Under the pieces are notes generated by a model. The model did not search any database. It was not told where the DNA came from and was given only the letters and a program-made list of their open reading frames with translations. Shown here piece by piece: positions 1 to 5,847 of a stretch of DNA of 6,931 bases. Position 1 is the stretch's first letter; each line of letters opens with the position of its first letter. The stretch lies in the NCBI GenBank assembly GCA_003229345.1, contig QIDN01000115.1, positions 1 through 6,931 of the forward strand. The letters run 5' to 3'. This stretch comes from Nitrospirota bacterium. Lineage in GTDB: Bacteria; Nitrospinota; Nitrospinia; Nitrospinales; Nitrospinaceae. The position numbers were made by a program, and so were the translations under genes.

Positions 1-620
1 CTGAGGGAGTGCTGGATGCCTCCCTTCATGCTCAAATAAGACTTGCCCCGGATGTAATTATACCCCCAGGCCATATCCCCCTTGGCCTCCTCGCTGGACC
101 AGTAACAGCAATGGCTGTTCCCGAATATGGGATCGATATGCAGTTCGTTTTTGGTCCAGTAATAGTTCCAGGGAATCGACTGTTTTTCATCAAACAGAGC
201 GGCCAACTCTTTACGGGTCGGCAGGCGCCAGCTGCCCGATCCGCCAAATTGAGCTTTATTCAACTCGCGAATATAATCTTGGGCCTTATGCCAGTTGATC
301 CACTGCTTGCGGGTTTGATACGAATCGATCTGGACCCAGATCAGTTTCGTTTCGAGATCGGTCACAGTTCCGTTTTTATTGTCCAGGAACCGGGGATTAT
401 CGGAAAAGGGTGCGACGTCTGCTTTCGGCTCGGTCAACGTCAAAATCTGCCCACCAAATTCATAATCCGTCTTGTCTTCCTTGACCTTTTGCGCCGCGGG
501 ATTATCCGGTATCGTTTCGTCTGCCAGACCGGCAGAAGGGAGCCACGCCAAGGCAACCGCCAAAAAGATGACCTCCAACGCTGTCAGGGTCTGCCGTCGA
601 ACCGGGATGATCTCTGCCAT
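1..620 (-). CDS. Exported DUF1566 (Lcl C-terminal-like) domain protein, C-terminus cut by the window edge
   Basis: The frame is open from an ATG at 620 to the window edge (206 codons, no stop seen), so the 3' end is missing. Residues 1-33 look like a signal peptide: basic VRRQ at 7-10, a hydrophobic core at about 12-27, and a likely cut after SAGLA (33). After a linker, residues 82-200 carry the DUF1566 signature: NGTVTDLETKLIW (83-95), WINWHKAQDYI (107-117), GSWRLPTRKEL (129-139), CYWSSEE (172-178) and AWGYNYIRG (184-192). The fold is C-type-lectin/FGE-like and usually occurs in exported or surface proteins; its function is generally unknown. GAGG at 630-633 lies 9 bases before the ATG, which favours 620 over an in-frame ATG at 629. 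The NHL gene stops 16 bases upstream, so the two are probably one transcript. No enzymatic activity can be inferred. Family call is good, role unknown. Confidence 0.87.
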   Translation of the reverse strand, partial: MAEIIPVRRQTLTALEVIFLAVALAWLPSAGLADETIPDNPAAQKVKEDKTDYEFGGQILTLTEPKADVAPFSDNPRFLDNKNGTVTDLETKLIWVQIDSYQTRKQWINWHKAQDYIRELNKAQFGGSGSWRLPTRKELAALFDEKQSIPWNYYWTKNELHIDPIFGNSHCCYWSSEEAKGDMAWGYNYIRGKSYLSMKGGIQHSL

Positions 621-636
621 TTGTTGCATCCTCACG

Positions 637-1671
637 CTACTCGTCCATGGGAGCCCAATCCGGCTCCCAAGACAGGCACAACCCGGAGGGATTGTGAAAC
701 TGTTTTTCTTCGTTACCCACCGATCCCCATTTAGCGACAAAATTCAAATCCGGATCGAACTTTTGGATCCGGTGGTTCAGCGTATCAACGACAAACACAA
801 AACCGTAGGGATCTTCAACCACTGCCATCGGGCAGTTGAACTGGCCGTCACGTTTTCCGAATTCGCCAATGACCCGGATAAAGTTTCCTTCGAGATCGAA
901 CAATTGCATCCGGTTCTGGCTTTTTTCCACCACCAGCAGGGTGCCGTCATTGCGCACCGTCAAGTCGCAGGGAAAGTTAAAACGTCCTTCCTCGAATCCG
1001 TACTCGCCAAACTTGGACAGAAACTGTCCGTCTTCGTTGAAAATCTGGACGCGCTGGTTATCGCGGTCGGCCACATAAATATTGCCTTCCTGATCGACTG
1101 CGGCACCTGTGGGAAACTTGCAGAACCCGTCGAAGTCTCCCGGAAAACCGAATCCCAACAGATACTCGCCGTCGTCATCATACCGCTTCAGGGAATGGTT
1201 GTGGGTATCGACCACCAGGATGGTTCCTCCGGGTTCGGCGATGATGGCCTCCGGCCAGTAGAATTTTTCCTGCCCCCAGCCCTCGGTACCCACCGACAGA
1301 ATGAAATCACCTTCCGAGTCGAATTTCTGGATACGATGACATCCGGTATCTGCCACCCAGACATTGCCTTCCTTGTCTACGGCTACATCGAAGGGACCTT
1401 TGAATAGTCCTTCGCGATAAGGGGGCCGGGTGCCGGCGGATTTACCAAACTGGAATAGAAATTTACCGTTGCCGTCGAACTTCTGAATCCGGTCGTTTCC
1501 GGAATCCGCTATCCAGATATACAATTTGGAGTGATCGACATCCGCCCATTTCGGTTGCTCTTCGGGAAGAATCTCTTCTGTCTCCCCGATCACTTCCAGG
1601 GTACCGGTACCGACGGACTCCTCGGTGTCTTCCTGCTTCACTGAACTCTGTTCTGATTCATCTTGCGCCAT
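637..1671 (-). CDS. Six-bladed NHL-repeat beta-propeller protein with acidic N-terminal tail
   Basis: 344 residues. Six NHL blades each show a variant of the strand pair [hydrophobic]-V-A/V-D-x-x-N-x-R-[IVM]-Q-K/x-F-D, starting near residues 51, 103, 150, 197, 244 and 291. The last four intervals are exactly 47 residues. Examples are YIWIADSGNDRIQKFD in blade 1 and FVFVVDTLNHRIQKFD in blade 6. A seventh half-motif (QFHNPSGLCLS, 324-334) should supply the missing strand of blade 1 and close the ring, so the propeller looks complete. Residues 1-45 are very acidic and probably disordered. There is no signal peptide or membrane segment, so a cytoplasmic location is most likely. NHL propellers usually bind proteins, nucleic acid or ligands; some are lyases, but no catalytic set is evident here. 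AGGAA at 1681-1685 sits 9 bases before the ATG. The DUF1566 gene follows after 16 bases. No sigma70 promoter was recognised upstream, though two dyads lie in the leader. Confidence 0.93.
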   Translation of the reverse strand: MAQDESEQSSVKQEDTEESVGTGTLEVIGETEEILPEEQPKWADVDHSKLYIWIADSGNDRIQKFDGNGKFLFQFGKSAGTRPPYREGLFKGPFDVAVDKEGNVWVADTGCHRIQKFDSEGDFILSVGTEGWGQEKFYWPEAIIAEPGGTILVVDTHNHSLKRYDDDGEYLLGFGFPGDFDGFCKFPTGAAVDQEGNIYVADRDNQRVQIFNEDGQFLSKFGEYGFEEGRFNFPCDLTVRNDGTLLVVEKSQNRMQLFDLEGNFIRVIGEFGKRDGQFNCPMAVVEDPYGFVFVVDTLNHRIQKFDPDLNFVAKWGSVGNEEKQFHNPSGLCLSWEPDWAPMDE

Positions 1672-1692
1672 TGGATATATTTCCTGTGCCCG

Positions 1693-1709
1693 GCACCGAT
1701 GATCGGTGC
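1693..1709. promoter_or_regulatory. 17-bp dyad in the NHL gene leader (possible operator or RNA hairpin)
   Basis: GCACCGAT-G-ATCGGTGC is a perfect 8-1-8 inverted repeat. It ends 7 bases before the AGGAA ribosome site of the NHL gene and 21 bases before its ATG. It has no T-tract on either strand, so it is not a terminator. As DNA it could be an operator; as RNA a hairpin with a small loop could restrict ribosome access. Both roles are inference; only the symmetry is seen. Confidence 0.35.
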
Positions 1710-1726
1710 GGCCTTGTACTGATTGC

Positions 1727-1739
1727 TAAAGACTCTTTA
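1727..1739. promoter_or_regulatory. 13-bp dyad between terminator and NHL gene
   Basis: TAAAGA-C-TCTTTA is a perfect 6-1-6 inverted repeat that abuts the T-tract of the terminator upstream. Its centre is 32 bases, about three helical turns, from the centre of the 1693-1709 dyad, though the two sequences are unrelated. It is short and AT-rich, so chance is a real possibility. Confidence 0.22.
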
Positions 1740-1770
1740 AACAAAAGCGGAAGCCGATGAAGGCTTCCGC
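1739..1770 (-). terminator. Rho-independent terminator of the acidic coiled-coil gene
   Basis: Read on the minus strand, a perfect 9-bp stem GCGGAAGCC / GGCTTCCGC with a 6-base loop is followed directly by TTTTGTTT. The plus-strand side of the stem has no T-run, so it acts in the minus direction. It lies about 90 bases after the stop of the 1859-2476 gene and before the NHL gene. Most transcripts from the upstream promoter should therefore end here. Confidence 0.88.
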
Positions 1771-1858
1771 ATTATATGTGCTCCCGGCTCAATCACAAGC
1801 CTGCGTTGATATGCCACGCCCGTCATGGGTAAAACCTTTAGGACAGCCCATTCCAGTC

Positions 1859-2476
1859 TTATTCCACCATAAATTTTTTCACATCCAGAATCTGATACTC
1901 GAAATCGCAGGCGCCCTGCAATTCATTCAGACGGTCATTCCATTCGCGCTTGAAGTTATCCAGGTTTTCCATGTTGGGTTTTTTCTTCATCAAGCCGACT
2001 TCCTTGTACACCGGCTTGACGAGGTGTTTGTGGATATCCTGAATCACGCTGCGGACACGGATAATACAATCCTTGGTGACCGTCTCACGGGTCACGCCGT
2101 CCACTTTTTCCAGCAAACGCAGGAAGCCTTGGATGGAAATCAGATGTTTAAGATAGCTTTCCGCCAGCATGTGGTTGTATTTCAAACCGCAATCAATGTA
2201 ACCGGCCATCAGGAAAACGCCGACATGATGATCGAACTGCACTGTCAGAGTAATGAGTTTTTGGAGATAATCGACCTCACGGAGATCTTCATCTTCATCG
2301 TCACCCTCCTGGAGTTCTTTCGCCGCTTTGGCTTTCTCGGCCTCCAGCTCTTTTTTTATTTTTTCCAGTTCGGAGAGATCGCCTATGGGATCATCCTGCC
2401 GCTGATTATCCTCGGTATCTGCAGTCCCTTCTTGCTGGCCTTCTACTTCTTCTGTATTGGTCTCTTGTTCACTCAA
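1859..2476 (-). CDS. Acidic coiled-coil protein of unknown family
   Basis: 205 residues with no family I recognise. Residues 1-32 are acidic and low-complexity (Glu, Gln, Thr, Asp), 33-56 are a Lys/Glu/Ala-rich helix with coiled-coil spacing, and 57-66 are a second acidic patch (GDDEDEDLRE). Residues 67-205 look like a compact, mostly helical domain with conserved-looking His, Tyr and Cys (FDHHVGVF 81-88, YIDCGLKYNHML 93-104). No signal peptide or transmembrane segment is visible, so it is probably cytosolic. The start codon is TTG: no in-frame ATG lies nearby, and AAGGAG sits 8 bases upstream. A consensus promoter before it and a strong terminator after it, both in the minus direction, mark it as a real single-gene unit, even though the opposite strand carries a longer open frame. 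Its acidic N-terminal tail resembles in composition that of the NHL protein next door. Confidence 0.9.
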   Translation of the reverse strand: MSEQETNTEEVEGQQEGTADTEDNQRQDDPIGDLSELEKIKKELEAEKAKAAKELQEGDDEDEDLREVDYLQKLITLTVQFDHHVGVFLMAGYIDCGLKYNHMLAESYLKHLISIQGFLRLLEKVDGVTRETVTKDCIIRVRSVIQDIHKHLVKPVYKEVGLMKKKPNMENLDNFKREWNDRLNELQGACDFEYQILDVKKFMVE

Positions 2477-2484
2477 TGCCTTAT

Positions 2485-2490
2485 CTCCTT
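2485..2490 (-). promoter_or_regulatory. Strong Shine-Dalgarno site fixing a TTG start
   Basis: On the minus strand AAGGAG (within GAAGGAGA, 2484-2491) is 8 bases before the TTG at 2476. This near-perfect site is the main reason to accept the TTG start of the acidic protein gene. Confidence 0.8.
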
Positions 2491-2500
2491 CAAAAAAACA

Positions 2501-2577
2501 ATAATCCGCCGGAGGTCTTCCGAAAATATATTCAAAATTAACGGCTTAGACGATTTTTTTGGAATCAGCCGGATTAT
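2501..2577. repeat. Separated inverted repeat, one arm on the -10 box
   Basis: ATAATCCG (2501-2508) and its exact complement CGGATTAT (2570-2577) are 61 bases apart. The second arm covers most of the -10 box of the minus-strand promoter; the first lies in the leader shortly before the Shine-Dalgarno site. A DNA-looping repressor or a long-range leader hairpin is conceivable. An 8-bp match over this distance may be chance. Confidence 0.25.
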
Positions 2578-2602
2578 ATATGGTTATCGTCAAGAGTGTC
2601 AA
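2573..2602 (-). promoter_or_regulatory. Consensus sigma70 promoter of the acidic protein gene
   Basis: On the minus strand, TTGACA (2602-2597), an 18-base spacer and TATAAT (2578-2573): both boxes match the consensus at 6 of 6 positions. Transcription should start near 2566, leaving a leader of about 90 bases before the TTG at 2476. A second TTGAC lies within the spacer, part of the direct repeat at 2589-2604. Confidence 0.83.
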
Positions 2603-2604
2603 GA
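2589..2604. repeat. Tandem GTCAAGA direct repeat over the -35 box
   Basis: GTCAAGA occurs at 2589-2595 and again at 2598-2604, with a 9-base period. On the minus strand each copy reads TCTTGAC. The distal copy forms part of the -35 TTGACA and the proximal copy lies just downstream of it. It may be a regulator site or a duplicated -35 element; which one cannot be told from sequence. Confidence 0.35.
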
Positions 2605-2640
2605 CAATAAGATGCCACCCTACCACAGGTTTTTCACAAT

Positions 2641-2660
2641 GGGGTTCCATGTAAAACCCC
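2641..2660. other. Small inverted repeat in the divergent intergenic region
   Basis: GGGGTT (2641-2646) and AACCCC (2655-2660) flank an 8-base spacer. The dyad lies between the two outward-facing promoters, outside both predicted transcripts. No T-tract follows on either strand. The remaining sequence from about 2605 to 2719 shows no gene; open frames there are short and lack ribosome sites. Confidence 0.25.
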
Positions 2661-2719
2661 TTGCCTCTTAAGACTTTGTACCTCATCAGCCGGGAGGCAG
2701 AAAATTCAAAAACCCAAAC

Positions 2720-2734
2720 CCCTGATTGACAGGG
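2720..2734. promoter_or_regulatory. Dyad embedding the -35 box of the radical SAM gene promoter
   Basis: CCCTG-ATTGA-CAGGG is a perfect 5-5-5 inverted repeat, and the -35 TTGACA (2726-2731) lies inside it. A protein bound here would compete with RNA polymerase, so it is a candidate operator. The arms are short, so confidence is limited. Confidence 0.35.
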
Positions 2735-2755
2735 AGGAGGCCCCTCAACTATGAT
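2726..2755 (+). promoter_or_regulatory. Sigma70 promoter of the radical SAM gene
   Basis: TTGACA (2726-2731, 6/6), an 18-base spacer and TATGAT (2750-2755, 5/6). The predicted transcription start is near 2762, which gives a leader of about 34 bases before the ATG at 2796. Confidence 0.75.
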
Positions 2756-2795
2756 GAACCTCAACAAATTCCAACTATTGAGCCGATAATTTGCC

Positions 2796-4607
2796 ATGAA
2801 AACAGCTTTAATTTTTCCACCGCAGTGGTTCCCCAGCCAGCCTTATCTGGCTCTGCCCACGCTGACCGCCTTTCTTCAGCACCACGGTCACGCGGTGGAT
2901 CAATTTGATTTCAATATCGAAAGTTACGACACATTCCTCAGCCGCAACTATCTGGAGGAATGCCTGGGAAAAATCAAAGGGCGCCTCAACCAGCCTGCCT
3001 ACACACCAGAGGAAAATGAGATCAAAGGGGTGTACCGGGATATCCTGGGCGACACCGGTTTTCTGGAATCCGTTCTGGACGGTGTGGAAGATGCCAAGAA
3101 CGCTATGAGAACCGAGGAGATGTTTTTCCAGTTCCCGGTCTACAAGCGGGCTTACACCACCCTGAAGGTGGCCATGCAGCTGATCTCCTACGCCCATTTC
3201 CCGACCAAGGTGGATCTGGAATCGTATTTCATGCAAGGCAATCCAGAGGAAAACATGGAAGGGATTCTGCAGGCCACGGCGGACCCGGTCACCAACCCGT
3301 ACTTGGATTTGTTTGAAAATAAACTGATTCCCCGGATGAACTGGAGCGAGTACGGCCTGGTCGGCATATCTATCATTCATGTCGGACAAGTGATTGCCGG
3401 CTTAACGCTGGCCCGTTTGCTCCGCGAGAAATACCCTCACCTTCACATCTGCATCGGCGGTAGTGTATTCACCCGGCATTCCGGTATCATGGAAAACAAA
3501 CAAGCGCTGTTTGAAAAAATATTCCATAGCATCATCCAGTTTGAAGGCGAGTACCCTCTACTGAAGCTGGTGGAACAACTCAAAGCCGGCGGCTCTTTGG
3601 GCGAGGTGCCGAACCTGACGCATCTCGATCAGGGCAAAGTAATCACCAATGCCAAGTCCGAATCTCTGCCTTACGACCAACTGGTGCGGCCGACGTTCGA
3701 CCAACTGCCGCTCGAAAAATATCTGATGCCCTACCCGGTTCTGCCGTACATGGCCAGCCGGGGCTGTTACTGGGGCAAATGCACCTTCTGCACTCACAGC
3801 CACATCTATGACTCCTATTACCGCAAGGATAACGAGGAGCGCGTGGCGCTCGATCTCGATTACCTGGGCAAACGGTACGGCACACGCTACTTCACCTTCT
3901 CGGATGAAGCCATCTCACCTAACGCGTTCAAGCGCATGTCCTATTCCGTGCTCAAGCACAAGGTGGATATGAAGGCGCTGGGCATGATCAAGTTCGAGGC
4001 TGACACCGTCGAAAGCGAGGACCTGTTCAAGGATATGTTTGATGCGGGATTTATCATGCTGTTTTTCGGACTGGAAAGCGCCAACGACCGCGTGCTGTCG
4101 ATCATTGACAAAGGCTGTGACCAGAAAACCGAAAAAATAGTCCTCGAAAACAGTTCACGCGCCGGCATCTGGAACCATTTGTACCTGTTCTTCGGTTTTC
4201 CCACCGAGGAACGGGAAGAAGCGGAAGACACCATCCAGTTCACCATCGATCACGGCGAACGGGGAGATGGGTCCATCCATTCGGTCGGGCAATCGACCTT
4301 TACGCTGGAAAAGGATTCGGCCATCTATCACAATCCGCAAAAATTTTCGATTGACCGCATCCTGCACAACCCGGACCGCGACATGGCGATCATCTTCGAT
4401 TACGAAATACAAAAGGGCATGCCGCGCGAGGAAATCATGGAAGTGTACGAACGGTTTGATCAGGTGCTGGAGGAGCAATTCCCCTCCCGCAAGATCTGGA
4501 ACTATCTGTCGCGGGAGCATTTTCTGCTCTATCTGGACCGGTTCGGACGGGAAGAACTGTTGAAAATGGCGCAGGACGAGGCGGTGACCGAAACAGTGGG
4601 AGCCTGA
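2796..4607 (+). CDS. B12-binding-domain-like radical SAM protein with a CX4CX2C cluster motif
   Basis: 603 residues. The N-terminus (1-50) starts as cobalamin-binding Rossmann domains do in this superfamily (MKTALIFPPQ, then PYLALPTLTAFL), and the fold resumes at 186-225 (YGLVGISIIHVGQ, then ICIGGSVFTRH). Between them lies a mostly helical stretch of about 130 residues. The usual DxHxxG is replaced by DFNIES (38-43), so the His that would ligate cobalt is missing. The radical SAM core begins at 315; SRGCYWGKCTFC gives Cys324, Cys329 and Cys332 for the 4Fe-4S cluster, with four residues between the first two rather than three. Further core landmarks are FTFSDEAIS (367-375), FFGLESANDRVL (423-434) and FFGFPTEERE (465-474). 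A helical C-terminal part of about 90 residues follows. The enzyme should cleave S-adenosylmethionine to a 5'-deoxyadenosyl radical; its substrate is unknown. It has a good promoter but only a weak Shine-Dalgarno site. The start is supported by the domain beginning at residue 1. Confidence 0.94.
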   Translation: MKTALIFPPQWFPSQPYLALPTLTAFLQHHGHAVDQFDFNIESYDTFLSRNYLEECLGKIKGRLNQPAYTPEENEIKGVYRDILGDTGFLESVLDGVEDAKNAMRTEEMFFQFPVYKRAYTTLKVAMQLISYAHFPTKVDLESYFMQGNPEENMEGILQATADPVTNPYLDLFENKLIPRMNWSEYGLVGISIIHVGQVIAGLTLARLLREKYPHLHICIGGSVFTRHSGIMENKQALFEKIFHSIIQFEGEYPLLKLVEQLKAGGSLGEVPNLTHLDQGKVITNAKSESLPYDQLVRPTFDQLPLEKYLMPYPVLPYMASRGCYWGKCTFCTHSHIYDSYYRKDNEERVALDLDYLGKRYGTRYFTFSDEAISPNAFKRMSYSVLKHKVDMKALGMIKFEADTVESEDLFKDMFDAGFIMLFFGLESANDRVLSIIDKGCDQKTEKIVLENSSRAGIWNHLYLFFGFPTEEREEAEDTIQFTIDHGERGDGSIHSVGQSTFTLEKDSAIYHNPQKFSIDRILHNPDRDMAIIFDYEIQKGMPREEIMEVYERFDQVLEEQFPSRKIWNYLSREHFLLYLDRFGREELLKMAQDEAVTETVGA

Positions 4608-4657
4608 CTCCGACACCACCCTCGCTCCTGCCAGTAAGGAAGACCTTGGATTAGCGT

Positions 4658-4687
4658 TTGACACGCACCCGATGGATAACCTAGAAT
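4658..4687 (+). promoter_or_regulatory. Sigma70 promoter of the TPR gene
   Basis: TTGACA (4658-4663, 6/6), an 18-base spacer and TAGAAT (4682-4687, 5/6). The start would be near 4694, giving a leader of about 47 bases that includes an AT-rich run at 4699-4717. No intrinsic terminator was seen between the radical SAM stop (4607) and this promoter, so read-through from upstream is possible as well. Confidence 0.75.
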
Positions 4688-4740
4688 CAGAGCAATCCAA
4701 ATTTATTTAATTTTTTTGAGCGTTTGAGAGGACCGAAGTT

Positions 4741-5847
4741 ATGGCGGATATTGATGTTAATGAGGATTTTAATCCTCAGGAATTCCGGGACAAGCAGGAA
4801 AGTAAAAAACAGTCGGATTTGATCACGATGAAGATCCATCCTGAAATCTGGGATGAGTTGGGAGTACGGGACCCGGAGCAGATCAAGCTGGAAACCGCCA
4901 TCATGAAAAAGACCCGGCAGATCAAAAAAGAACTCCGGACCGATCCCGACAATTTTGACAAACAGGTGGAGTTGGCCACCCTTTACATTGATGGGGGCAA
5001 CTACGAAGACGCCATTAAAATGGTCCGGGCCGTGGTCAGCAAAGATCCCAAACATGCCCGCGCCCGTAAAGTCCTGGGCACCGGCTACGCGCTCAGCAAC
5101 CAGGAAGATGAAGCCATCCTGGAACTCAACCGCGCCACGGAGCTGGACCCTGACGATGCGGAAACCCACTTCAATCTTGGCGGGGTGTATATGTTGCAGG
5201 ACTCGTTTATGCTCGCCGAACGGGAATTCCAAAAAGTGGTCGATCTGGATCCGACTGATACCACCGCCTACGCCAATCTGGCGGCCGCGTATACCATGCA
5301 GAAAAGCCACCTGGAAGAAATCCGTACGTTGAAAAAAGTCCTGATGTTCGATCCGGAAAATAAGGAACTGCGCTCCGCGCTGAGTAACGCCTATTTTCAT
5401 TTGGGTGAATTCGACGAATCGCTCTCCAGTGCCCTGTGCGTCATCGAACTGGATGAAAAGGACCCGCAGGCCTATTGCAACCTGGGCAGTATCTATTCCG
5501 CCCAGAACATGGTGGAAGAAGCAATACAGACGTTCCAGAAAGCGATCGAACTGGATCCGGAATACTCGCTTCCCCACACCAATCTGGGAAGTTTGTACGG
5601 AACCGTCGGGCGGGTCGAAAGCGCCATCAAGGAATTCAAAAAGGCCACCAGCCTCAACCCCGGCGATGCTCATGCCTGGCTGAACCTGTATCATTCCTAT
5701 AAAGAAATCGGCCGACCGGAAGACTCCACCAAGGCCTTCCAAAAATATGAAATGCTGACCAAGGAAACAGCGCCCGGCGGCGGCAAAGCCGAATTTTCTG
5801 GCGTTCCCGGCGGCGTATCCACCACCGGCGATACGGCAAGTGAATAG
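4741..5847 (+). CDS. TPR-repeat protein with eight tandem 34-residue repeats
   Basis: 368 residues. After a charged N-terminal segment (1-70, with a Lys-rich helix near 47-65), eight TPR units run without insertion or deletion from 71 to 342. The key Leu of helix A recurs at exactly 78, 112, 146, 180, 214, 248, 282 and 316. Typical units are NLGSIYSAQNMVEEAIQTF (247-265) and its neighbours, ending in ELDPD/ELDPE-type turns. Residues 343-368 form a Gly/Thr/Ser-rich tail. There is no signal peptide or membrane helix, so it is probably a cytosolic scaffold that binds other proteins; no catalytic residues are expected. GAGAGGA (4726-4732) lies 8 bases before the ATG. Eight repeats make roughly one superhelical turn. 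It has its own promoter and sits between a radical SAM gene and a methyltransferase gene, either of whose products could be a partner; that link is inferred from position alone. Confidence 0.95.
   Translation: MADIDVNEDFNPQEFRDKQESKKQSDLITMKIHPEIWDELGVRDPEQIKLETAIMKKTRQIKKELRTDPDNFDKQVELATLYIDGGNYEDAIKMVRAVVSKDPKHARARKVLGTGYALSNQEDEAILELNRATELDPDDAETHFNLGGVYMLQDSFMLAEREFQKVVDLDPTDTTAYANLAAAYTMQKSHLEEIRTLKKVLMFDPENKELRSALSNAYFHLGEFDESLSSALCVIELDEKDPQAYCNLGSIYSAQNMVEEAIQTFQKAIELDPEYSLPHTNLGSLYGTVGRVESAIKEFKKATSLNPGDAHAWLNLYHSYKEIGRPEDSTKAFQKYEMLTKETAPGGGKAEFSGVPGGVSTTGDTASE

Noticed and set aside
9..734. Plus-strand open frame of 241 codons at the left edge
   Set aside because: It is antisense to the DUF1566 gene, whose signal peptide and WRLPTRKEL/YWSS motifs are clear on the minus strand.
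472..1407. Plus-strand open frame of 311 codons opposite the NHL gene
   Set aside because: It is the antisense of a repetitive propeller with strong family motifs on the minus strand; no ribosome site or domain supports it.
2492..2527. Possible attenuator in the leader of the acidic protein gene (small stem plus a run of seven T on the minus strand)
   Set aside because: The stem is only about 4 bp, and the T-run is more than ten bases away from it, so it does not form a terminator.
1757..2671. Plus-strand open frame of 304 codons covering the acidic protein gene
   Set aside because: It is longer than the gene it overlaps, but the promoter, Shine-Dalgarno site and terminator all support the minus strand. 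It would begin inside the terminator hairpin, and its product has no recognisable domain.
2546..2908. Two short open frames (83 and 60 codons) in the divergent intergenic region
   Set aside because: They span the promoters and run into neighbouring coding sequence; they have no supporting composition or domain.
4600..4620. GGAG-CCTGA-CTCC hairpin at the radical SAM stop codon as terminator
   Set aside because: The stem is only 4 bp and no T-run follows.
4687..5742. Minus-strand open frame of 351 codons opposite the TPR gene
   Set aside because: It repeats every 34 codons only because it is the complement of the TPR array; no ribosome site supports it, and the TPR reading is unambiguous.
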